This document shows positions 32,407-40,300 of a stretch of 43,147 nt of DNA, one piece after another. The position numbers and the translations under genes are program-made. The notes beneath the pieces are model-generated. The model saw only the letters and a list, made by a program, of their open reading frames with translations, made no database searches and was not told where the DNA came from. This DNA comes from Paenibacillus sp. cl123 (lineage in GTDB: Bacteria > Bacillota > Bacilli > Paenibacillales > NBRC-103111), in contig NZ_FMYY01000035.1 of the NCBI RefSeq assembly GCF_900101595.1, positions 1 through 43,147 of the forward strand, given 5' to 3'. Numbering within the stretch: position 1 is the first letter of the stretch; each line of letters starts with the position of its first letter.

Positions 32407-33546
32407 ATGACTCATCGTATGTTCAAGCATGCAGCCTTATCCGTGCTGGCGCTTGCGCTGCTGGCTGCGGCACCCGGAACTGGAGCATACGCGCTGGAGC
32501 CGGCTGGCGGCCATGCGGCCGTCCGGACGGCGGATGCAGCATCCTCCAATCCTCACGGCATCGCCGACGGCGTGTACAGCATGGCGTACACGTTCAAGAA
32601 GTTCAATACGGATCAAGCTTCCGTGATGCAGGAATATGTGGTGAACCCAGGCCGCCTGACGGTCAAGGACGGAAAGATGCTCGTGCAGATTACGCTTAAG
32701 CAGGGCAAGGAAATTACCGGATTCAAGCTGGAGCGGGGCGGAAGCCTCGTTGAACCGCAAGTCGTGGCGAGCGATGAGCAGAGCAATACGCGCACGGTGG
32801 AGTTTGCGGTTCAAGATTTGACTGCCACGATCAAGGGCTGGGTCAAAATTTATTGGCAGGTCACTCCGACGTTTCTGTACGATCACGAATACGACATCCA
32901 TCTGACCTTCGATCCATCGTCGCTGAAGGAGCTGGCAGTACCGGCTTCGCCAAGTCCCGGCAAGGAAACGCAGCCTGAATCCGGGCAAACGAAGTCTTCG
33001 TCGGAAGTCAGCTTCAAGGATCTGGGCGGTCACTGGGCGAAGGAAGCGGTGGAGCGGGCTGTGAGCCTCGGCATTGCCGGCGGCTATGAAGACGGCACCT
33101 TCCGGCCGGACGGCGAGATTAACCGGGCGGAATTTGCCGCGCTGCTCAGCCGGGCGCTTGGGCTGGAGGCAGGCTCGCAGCAGTTGAGCTTCACCGATCT
33201 GGCCGACATCCCCGACTGGGTGAAGCCGCATCTGGCGCCCATTGCCGAGTCCGGGTTGATCGGCGGCTATGAGGACGGCTCCTTCCGTCCGGCACGCAAG
33301 ATCAGCCGGGCGGAGCTGGCGGTGATCGGGGTACGGGCATCCAAGCTGACAGTGGAGCCCGGGAAGAAGCCGGCCTTCGCGGATGCGGCTGCCATCCCGT
33401 TATGGGCGCAGGCTGAAGCGGCTGCCGCCCATGAGGCGGGCTTGATCGGCGCGCGGGACAACAACCGGTTCGATCCGGAGGCAAGCGCGACACGAGCCGA
33501 GGCGGTCAGTCTGGTTATGGCGCTGCACCAGTTGTCGGGCAAGTAG
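32407..33546 (+). CDS. NEAT-domain haem-binding protein with three SLH repeats
   Basis: A 379-residue surface protein. It has a signal peptide (1-30), one NEAT domain (about 48-172) with ASVMQEYVVNPG and YDHEY (158-162), a Pro/Ser linker, and three S-layer-homology repeats (about 202-379: FKDLGGHWAKEAVERAV, FTDLADIPDWVKPHL, FADAAAIPLWAQAEA). SLH repeats bind pyruvylated wall polysaccharide, so this NEAT is attached non-covalently, unlike its neighbour with a sortase signal. Its NEAT is close to NEAT4 of the giant protein at 37322, suggesting duplication. AAAGGGG lies 8 nt before the ATG, which begins 1 nt after the previous stop codon. Confidence 0.93.
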   Translation: MTHRMFKHAALSVLALALLAAAPGTGAYALEPAGGHAAVRTADAASSNPHGIADGVYSMAYTFKKFNTDQASVMQEYVVNPGRLTVKDGKMLVQITLKQGKEITGFKLERGGSLVEPQVVASDEQSNTRTVEFAVQDLTATIKGWVKIYWQVTPTFLYDHEYDIHLTFDPSSLKELAVPASPSPGKETQPESGQTKSSSEVSFKDLGGHWAKEAVERAVSLGIAGGYEDGTFRPDGEINRAEFAALLSRALGLEAGSQQLSFTDLADIPDWVKPHLAPIAESGLIGGYEDGSFRPARKISRAELAVIGVRASKLTVEPGKKPAFADAAAIPLWAQAEAAAAHEAGLIGARDNNRFDPEASATRAEAVSLVMALHQLSGK

Positions 33547-33566
33547 AAGGGAGCGGTGCATGGCTT

Positions 33567-34490
33567 ATGCGTTGGCAAAGTATGCAAATAGGATGGAGCG
33601 CATCGTTTCTGGCGCTGGCGCTGCTCTTGTCCGGCTGCTCCGGCGATTCGGCGACGGGCGCGCCTGCGGGCGGAGAGGCTCCTGCCGCAGCCGGAGCAGG
33701 CGGTAAGCCGGCAGAGGAGCAGCACCGCATCGTGTCTACGACGGTGGCTGCCACCCAATTTACCGATGCGCTGGAGCTGGCGCTTGTGGGCATTCCGACC
33801 AGCTCCAAGGAGCTGCCGAAGCGCTATGACGGCGTAACGAAGGTCGGCAATCCGATGACCCCGAACATGGAAATTGTGAAGTCGCTGGACCCGACCGAAG
33901 TGCTGTCGGTAACGACGCTGGAATATGATCTGGCCCCGGTATTCAAGAACGCGGGCATTCAGGGGAATTTTCTGGACTTTACGAGCCTGGAGAAGATGAA
34001 TCAGGCGATCCTGGATATCGGGCGGCGGTACGGGCGCGAGAAGCAGGCTTCGGCTCTGGTCGACGGCTATAACGCCAAGGTCGAGCAGATTCGTAAGCAA
34101 ACGGAAGGCAAGCCGCAGCCGACGGTGCTTATTCTGCTTGGCGTGCCGGGCAGTTATCTGGTCGCTACGGAACATTCGTACATCGGCGATCTGGTGCGGC
34201 TGGCAGGCGGCAAAAATATCGTGCAAGGCGAGAAGGTCGAGTATCTGGCTTCGAATACGGAATATTTGCAGCAGTCCAATCCGGATGTTATTTTGCGCGC
34301 AGCCCATGGCATGCCGGAGGAGGTTGTGAAGATGTTCGAGAAGGAGTTTAAGAAAAACGACATCTGGAAGCATTTCTCGGCCGTGCAGAACAACAGAGTG
34401 TATGACTTGCCGGAGGAGCTGTTCCCGACGACGGGCAATTTCGCGGTGGCGGAGGCGCTGGACGCTGCGGTGAAAATGCTGTATCCGTAG
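33567..34490 (+). CDS. isdE: Haem ABC transporter lipoprotein IsdE
   Basis: IsdE receives haem from wall NEAT proteins and hands it to the permease. The 307-residue protein has a lipobox LSGC (Cys24) and is strongly IsdE-like: HRIVSTTVAATQFTDALELALVGIPTSSKELPKRYDGVTKVGNPM, then NMEIVKSLDPTEVLSVTTLEYDL, LLGVPGSYLVATEHSYIGDLVRLAGG. The ATG used here sits about 13 nt after AAGGGAG; an out-of-frame ATG lies closer. It is followed by permease and ATPase genes, forming a second full importer in the locus. Confidence 0.93.
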   Translation: MRWQSMQIGWSASFLALALLLSGCSGDSATGAPAGGEAPAAAGAGGKPAEEQHRIVSTTVAATQFTDALELALVGIPTSSKELPKRYDGVTKVGNPMTPNMEIVKSLDPTEVLSVTTLEYDLAPVFKNAGIQGNFLDFTSLEKMNQAILDIGRRYGREKQASALVDGYNAKVEQIRKQTEGKPQPTVLILLGVPGSYLVATEHSYIGDLVRLAGGKNIVQGEKVEYLASNTEYLQQSNPDVILRAAHGMPEEVVKMFEKEFKKNDIWKHFSAVQNNRVYDLPEELFPTTGNFAVAEALDAAVKMLYP

Positions 34491-34555
34491 ACAGTCTGCC
34501 TTTAAGGCGGGGCAGATTGCCATGAAACATTTTAACCGGATGAAGGAAGCTGGAT

Positions 34556-35539
34556 ATGACTAAAAAAGTTTGGAGCATATGGAGCGTGCTCGCACTGCTG
34601 CTCGGAGTAGCAATCTACTCGGCCTGCACAGGCAGCATCAAGGTCGGCGGACTTGAGCTGATCGAAGGGTTGTTTACCGGCACGAACAAGCAGGTGGAGG
34701 TTATCCGCGATCTGCGGCTGCCCCGGATTATCGTGTCGCTGCTCGTCGGGGCGGCGCTGGCTGTGTCCGGCGTTCTGCTGCAGGCGGTCATGCGCAGCTC
34801 GCTGGCGGATGCGGGCGTGATCGGCATTTCGTCCGGGGCGGGTTTTGTCTCGATTCTAACAATTTCGATCTTCCCCAATCTGTTCTTCTGGATGCCGTTG
34901 TTCGCGTGCCTGGGAGGAGCAGTGGCTTGCTTCCTCGTCTATTCGTTCGCGTGGAAGTCGGGACTAAGTCCGATTCGGATTATTCTCGTCGGCATCGCCG
35001 TCAACGCTACCTTCAGCGGGTTGGGGCAATCGTTCAATTACCGGGGCAGCTACGCGGTCACGAGTGTCAATCAAGCCGTAACGTCGATTTTGACGATGAA
35101 AAACTGGGGAGATGTGCGCATCATGCTGCTCTACGGCTTGATCGGGCTGGTGCTGGCGTGGATCGTGAGTCCCTGGTGCAATCTGCTCGCGCTGCAGGAT
35201 AAGTCGGCCCGCAATGTCGGGCTGAATGTGTCGCGGGCCCGTCTGTGGATATCGGCTGTTGCAGTGCTGCTGGCGGCGGTAGCGACTGCGGTGGGCGGGC
35301 TGATCGCTTTCGTCGGGCTGCTCGTTCCTCATATCGCCCGTCTGCTCGTCGGCTCCGATCATAAGGTGCTGATTCCGTTCTCGGCGCTGGCGGGAGCATT
35401 GCTTATATTGACGGCGGACACGCTCGGAAGAACAGTGCTTGCCCCTGCGGAAATTCCCGCCTCGATTATTATGACCGTGATCGGCGGTCCGTTTCTAATC
35501 TTTTTGCTGAGAAAGAGTGATCGCGTCTATGGACATTAA
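34556..35539 (+). CDS. isdF: Haem ABC transporter permease (IsdF-like, FecCD family)
   Basis: The 327-residue polytopic membrane protein has LRLPRIIVSLLVGAALAVSGVLLQAVMRSSLADAGVIGISSGAG, LVGIAVNATFSGL and GGLIAFVGLLVPHIARLLVGSDHK. It follows isdE after 65 nt that include a weak TCTGCC/GGCAGA hairpin, which may tune expression of the membrane part. It overlaps the ATPase gene by 11 nt. AAGGAAG lies about 9 nt upstream of the ATG. Confidence 0.93.
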   Translation: MTKKVWSIWSVLALLLGVAIYSACTGSIKVGGLELIEGLFTGTNKQVEVIRDLRLPRIIVSLLVGAALAVSGVLLQAVMRSSLADAGVIGISSGAGFVSILTISIFPNLFFWMPLFACLGGAVACFLVYSFAWKSGLSPIRIILVGIAVNATFSGLGQSFNYRGSYAVTSVNQAVTSILTMKNWGDVRIMLLYGLIGLVLAWIVSPWCNLLALQDKSARNVGLNVSRARLWISAVAVLLAAVATAVGGLIAFVGLLVPHIARLLVGSDHKVLIPFSALAGALLILTADTLGRTVLAPAEIPASIIMTVIGGPFLIFLLRKSDRVYGH

Positions 35540-36305
35540 GGAGCTGAGCTTCTCATACGAACCGAAGCGCGGACAGCTCCAGCTTCAGGAGATCAGCTGC
35601 AGCTTTCGGCACGGCAAAATTACGACCATCATCGGTCCCAACGGCTGCGGCAAATCGACGCTGCTCGGAGTCATGTCCCAAAACTATACGCCTCGCAGCG
35701 GAGAGGTTATTCTGGATGGCAAAGCGATTGCCGGCTACAAGCCGAAGGAGCTGGCGCAGAAGCTGGCGGTCGTTCATCAGCAGAACGAGGCTCCGCATGA
35801 TCTGACCGTGGAGAAGCTGACGAGCTTCGGCCGCATGGCGTATAAGGGGCTGTTCTCTGCCCACGGGGAAGCCGATGACAAGGCTGTGGAATGGGCTTTG
35901 CGCTGCACGAATTTGCTGGAGAAGCGGGAAGCGACACTCGATCAGCTATCCGGAGGCGAGAGGCAGCGGGTATGGATTGCGGTGGCGCTCGCCCAGCAGA
36001 CGAGGATTTTATTTCTCGACGAGCCGACGACGTTTCTTGATATGTATTACCAGCTGGAGGTGCTGGAGCTCATCAAAGCCTTGAATAGGTCGCATGGCCT
36101 GACGATTATCATGGTACTGCATGATATCAATCAAGCCATCCGATACAGCGACGATATCGTAGTGATGCAGAACGGCCGAGTCCGTCTGCAGGGCGCTCCC
36201 CGGGACGTGATCACGGAGGAGACGATTCAGGACGTTTACGGGGTGAGGTCCGTCATCCGCGAGGATGAGGAGGCCGGTCTGACCGTGCTGCCTGTGGGCA
36301 TATAA
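35529..36305 (+). CDS. Haem ABC transporter ATP-binding protein
   Basis: The 258-residue ATPase energises the IsdEF-type importer. It has Walker A GPNGCGKST, signature LSGGERQRVWIAVALAQQ, Walker B ILFLDEPTTFLD and the switch His in MVLHDINQA. It resembles the ATPase half of the minus-strand fusion closely but has no haem-oxygenase domain. S. aureus relies on a distant ATPase (FhuC), so having a dedicated one is notable. The frame opens with GTG at 35517; the ATG at 35529 fits the family better. Confidence 0.94.
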   Translation: MDIKELSFSYEPKRGQLQLQEISCSFRHGKITTIIGPNGCGKSTLLGVMSQNYTPRSGEVILDGKAIAGYKPKELAQKLAVVHQQNEAPHDLTVEKLTSFGRMAYKGLFSAHGEADDKAVEWALRCTNLLEKREATLDQLSGGERQRVWIAVALAQQTRILFLDEPTTFLDMYYQLEVLELIKALNRSHGLTIIMVLHDINQAIRYSDDIVVMQNGRVRLQGAPRDVITEETIQDVYGVRSVIREDEEAGLTVLPVGI

Positions 36306-36340
36306 ATGAGGATGGGACGGGGGCAGGGGAGTGGGTGGCC

Positions 36341-36370
36341 GCAGGCATAGAGGAAATTCTCTATGTCTGC
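36341..36370 (+). terminator. Hairpin after the importer ATPase gene
   Basis: GCAGGCATAGAG pairs with CTCTATGTCTGC (12 bp, one wobble) around GAAATT. There is no T-run, so it may be a 3'-end stabiliser as well as a terminator. Confidence 0.6.
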
Positions 36371-36438
36371 TAGCTGCTGCGCGAAAAACCGATAAAAAAT
36401 TACACAAGGAAATTTATATAAAATATAGAAATAAAAGG

Positions 36439-36468
36439 TTGACAAATTTAAAAATGCACAGCTAATAT
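36439..36468 (+). promoter_or_regulatory. Sigma-A promoter upstream of the secreted NEAT-like gene
   Basis: TTGACA, an 18-nt spacer and TAATAT in very AT-rich DNA. The predicted start near 36475 lies about 98 nt before a nine-T run. Confidence 0.65.
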
Positions 36469-36474
36469 AGGGAT

Positions 36475-36572
36475 GTCGAGAGGTGGTGTACACATCCTCG
36501 ATGCTTAGTACAGAGATGAGACGCTGATTATTGGCCGGATCAGATGCTCTCAGCCGTAGAAGCTTTTTTTTT
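36475..36572 (+). ncRNA. Candidate short leader or small RNA ending in a nine-T run
   Basis: From the promoter above, a transcript of about 98 nt would hold a GGATGT/ACATCC stem near its 5' end. A larger stem-loop follows, TGAGA with TCTCA plus TGAT/ATCA, at about 36515-36553. Nine T stand at 36564-36572. The gap between the last stem and the T-run (about 10 nt) is longer than in ideal terminators. A tiny frame MLSTEMRR lies inside. Function unknown; it could be an attenuated leader or a free small RNA. Confidence 0.4.
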
Positions 36573-36583
36573 GCAGCATGATT

Positions 36584-36602
36584 GATAATGATTATCATTA
36601 TC
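36584..36602. promoter_or_regulatory. Fur box 3 (perfect consensus)
   Basis: GATAATGATTATCATTATC is identical in all 19 positions to the classic Fur consensus. It lies 152 nt before the secreted NEAT-like gene and just after the nine-T run. This predicts strong iron repression of the hemophore-giant NEAT-sortase genes. Confidence 0.93.
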
Positions 36603-36753
36603 TAAACATAACGACCTGTTTCTATGGCGCCGCTGTTATCAAACAGGGAAGGAGGCAGGGGAGAAACCGGAAATTGCATGGTGAGACAGTAGATCCATTG
36701 TATCGGCAGAGCTGATGGCAGTCCAAAACCAAAATCAAGGAGTGTGTCCAATA

Positions 36754-37212
36754 ATGAAATTGTTCAAGAAGAAAACGATCGTTTCCATGCTGATGCTGTT
36801 CGTTCTTGCGCTGGCGATTGCTATCCCTGCTTCGGCAGCTGACCAAGACTATACGTTCTACAATCCGGCTACAAGCTCCACATCGCACGCCTCCTCTTCG
36901 ATCGACGGTCCGGCCGTCGTTACGGAAGTATCGCCAGGGAACTACCAAGTTCAGATCACTTTGAAGAACCAAGGCACTTATATGGGCATTACGCTGCCTG
37001 CTTCCTACGCTTATCTGAATGCCGACGTCAACGGCGCGCCATCAGGCGACGGCGTCTACGAAGTGACGGCTACGCGCTCTGCAACAAGCACGCATACAAC
37101 CTTCACTTTCAGCGGCCTGACGAACAGCACTTACAATGTGCCGATCCAGCTGCAAACAACGGTAGCCGGCTTCCACTCCTCGGTGCATACGCTGGTCATC
37201 GACTGGAACTAA
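36754..37212 (+). CDS. Small secreted NEAT-like protein, candidate hemophore
   Basis: The 152-residue protein has a signal peptide (cleavage near ASA-AD, 28/29) and one beta-rich domain with no wall anchor, so it should be released, like B. anthracis IsdX1. The order of strands resembles NEAT: YQVQITLKNQGTYMGITL, a variable middle (TATRSATSTHTTFTFSGL) and a last hairpin. At the place where the neighbours have Tyr-x3-Tyr before the final strand, this protein has HSSVH (His141, His145) followed by TLVIDWN. AAGGAG lies about 12 nt before the ATG; the frame opens earlier at 36715. A terminator-like hairpin follows. NEAT assignment is from pattern and context, not a strong motif. Confidence 0.65.
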   Translation: MKLFKKKTIVSMLMLFVLALAIAIPASAADQDYTFYNPATSSTSHASSSIDGPAVVTEVSPGNYQVQITLKNQGTYMGITLPASYAYLNADVNGAPSGDGVYEVTATRSATSTHTTFTFSGLTNSTYNVPIQLQTTVAGFHSSVHTLVIDWN

Positions 37213-37233
37213 GCCGCAGGCAAAATGATTCAC

Positions 37234-37263
37234 AACGAAGGGCGCGCTGCTGCGCTCTTCGTT
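37234..37263 (+). terminator. Hairpin between hemophore-like gene and giant NEAT gene
   Basis: AACGAAGGGCGC pairs with GCGCTCTTCGTT (12 bp, one wobble) around GCTGCT and is followed by TTCC. Partial read-through would set a high small-protein to large-protein ratio, since no other promoter is obvious before 37322. Confidence 0.65.
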
Positions 37264-37321
37264 TCCTTGCAGGAGCGAGCGTAAACCTGGTCTATTATGA
37301 TTCTAAGGAGTGCTAAACAAC

Positions 37322-40300
37322 GTGATAATGCAATTGCAATCCCATACGCTTAAGAAGGCGGCCCTGCTTGGGCTTATCCTGATGCTGCTTCTGTCTTCGC
37401 TGCAGCTAGGCGTCGGTAAAGCGGCTGCGGCGGCTGTGCCGGATGGAACTTATCCTGTCGATTATTTTTATATGCATGCTGCTTCCAACACCGTTTCGGT
37501 TGCCAATGATTACTTGAAATCCGCGGGCCAGAAGGGCTCGCTCGTGGTCCAAAACGGCGAAGTGTTTTTTGAGCATGAAGTGAAGCCTGTCGAATACGGC
37601 TATTTTATGTACTTGGGGGCACGACTGGACGGCAAGCCCAAGGCGACCATTACGACGAATCCCGCTACACAGCGGGAAGAAGCTGCTGGACTTGAAAATT
37701 ATCAAGCGGTTGCTGCCGCTCAGCCGGGCGGCGAGGGCTCCAACTATCTTGTTCGATACAAGCTGGCTGGCGTAGCCGAGCTGCACGATTTAATTATGCA
37801 TATCAACATTCCGGTGCTTGGCTATATCCATTGGTATCATGTGCGTCTGAAGCTTGATCTCTCCAGTCTTCCCGGTCAGTCGGGCGGCGAAGAGGAACCG
37901 TCTCCGGGCGGAGGCACGGTGACCCAGGCGACCTATGAACAAGTGAAGACGCTGATCAGCGTATCCCGCTCGGTATACGAAGCGGCCCGGGAAGGGACGG
38001 AGTACGGGGATTATTCGCCCGGAAGCAAATCGATCATTTGGAGCGGCATTACCCAGGCCGAATACATGCTTTCGATGACCGAGGACGGCAATGAAACGGC
38101 ATACGGGCAAATTTACAATGCGCTGAACGGCTCATTGGCTTTTTTCCAAACGGCGCAAAAGCTGGCCGACCGCACCTTGTTGATTTCGGGTGTGAACGCG
38201 GTCAAAAGCTTTCTGAAAACAGCCTCCAAGCAAGGGACGGCGGCAGGCTCTCCAGGCTCGGCGGTGGCGCCGATTCAGGAAGGCGAGTATGAGGGTACCC
38301 GCATCGACAGTCTGCAGTCGGAGCTGACGCGGGCTCAAGGCATACTGGATAAAGGCTCCAGCACGCCCGAGCAGATCAGCGGCGCCGTAACTACGCTCGA
38401 GAGCGCCTACCAAGCGGTGCTGCCGGGACAATTTGTGCAGGCAAGGCCGTTTAAGCTTTATGCGCTCGATACGCTGGAGCCAACCGACAAGCTGTCTCAA
38501 TATGCAGACGAACTGGAAGCGACGGCAGCTACTTTGGCCAAAAAAAGCGATCTGACGGATATGATGGAATCCCGTTTTAATCTGACTTTGAACGTGACGC
38601 CAAGCGGTCCGATCGTTCAGGCTTATCCGGGCCTGGAGCCGATTTATCAGCTCACGCTGCCGGTAGGATTCGTCCCCGAGCAGTCCACGGATACGAAGAA
38701 AGTATATCAGATGATGCCTGTCAGCGTGGTCACTCCGGTCGACAGCACCTGGCTTGGCGTCAGCATGATCCGTTACAGCGTGGGGAACGTTACGAGGGAT
38801 GTGTATTTGAGCTTCAATGCGGATATGCTCGAGGAGCTGAAGCTGACGGTTACCGGGGCCCAGCGGCTGCACAATACGGCGCTGGCCGGCAGCCTGGACG
38901 CTGCGGCCTATGCGAATGCAAAAGCGGCGCTGCAAACGGCTATCGATACGGCCCAGCCGGTAGCGGATAATTTGGCGGCCAGACGGCCGGCGATCCGGGC
39001 TGCCCAGGCTGCTTTGCAAACGGCGGTTGACACCTTCAAGGCGTCGGGCATTGTGGAAGGTCCGGCTGCAGGCGGCGAGCAGCTTCCTGACGGCGAGTAT
39101 GCGATCCCTTTCAATATTTATAAAAAAGGAAGCAATGACGCGTCCGTCATGTACGACTATATCGTCAAGGACAGCGGCAAGCTGACGGTTCAGGGCGGGC
39201 AGAAGGTCGTTTCGTTTACGCTGAAGCAAAACGCGGAGATTTTGTCGTTCAAGACCGAACGCAGCGGCGCTCTGGTAGAGACGGACAAAGTCAGCGAGGA
39301 TCTGGCGGCGAATACGCGGGTTGTCAGCTTCCCGGTCAGCGATCTGAAGGCGCGGTTGAACGGCTGGGTGAAAATTTACTGGCTGCTGCCTCCGCCAATC
39401 GGCTTGTATGATCATGAATATGAAGTGCAGCTTGGCTTCGGCGAGCCGGTTATTCCGAATCAGCCTGAGCAGCGTGAACTGAATTTCTCGGTGCTTCATG
39501 GCACGAAGGACCAGCTGTCCTCGATGAATAATTATTTCCTGAAGCCGGGTGTTTACAGCGATGTCAACGGGAAGAAGCGGATCACATTGACGCTGAAAGA
39601 CAGCACGATAATTCCAAGCTTTAAGGTGGAGCAAAACGGCGTGCTGACGGAAACGACGGTCATCAGCACGGATACGGCCGCCAATACCCGGGTTGTGCAA
39701 TTCGAGACGGCGGACTTGGCGACCTTGCTGAACGGTCAAGTGCATATCTCGACCGTCGCTAACGGGCAGCCGTATGAAATGGATCACGCGATCCGCTTGA
39801 AGCTGTATGAAGCGGATAAAGCAGTTCTTGCGGCGTTGATCGCATCGGCGCAAGGCAAGCATGACGCAGCAGTCGAAGGAACGGAGGTCGGCCAGTACCC
39901 AGCTGGGGCCAAGGCGGCGCTGCAGACGGCGATCGATGCGGCCAAGGCGGCGAATACGAGCGTGTCGGCTTCGCAGCAGACGGTAGACGCGGCTGTTGGG
40001 GCTTTGCAGCAGGCGGTAAGCCGGTTTGCCGCCTCTAGTAGGCTGGAAGAAGCCAGCTATAAAGTGGAGCTTCCGGACACGATCAAGTCCGCTGACGGAA
40101 CGCCGATCAGCAGCTATGTATCCGGCGGAGCCAAGCTGGAAATTTCCGCAGGCAAGCAGGTCGCCAAGTTCGGGCTGGCCAGCGGAGTAACGCTGAAGAA
40201 GGTGGAGAAGCGCAAGGCAGACGGAACGCTGGAAGATGTCGCAATCCAGCCGCAGCTGGCTTTCAAACAAGCCGGACTCGTAACCATTTTGAGCACAGCA

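Noticed and set aside
36236..36598. 120-codon minus-strand frame across the region upstream of the secreted NEAT-like gene
   Set aside because: It crosses a promoter, a hairpin, the nine-T run and a perfect Fur box; the product is a low-complexity translation of AT-rich regulatory DNA.
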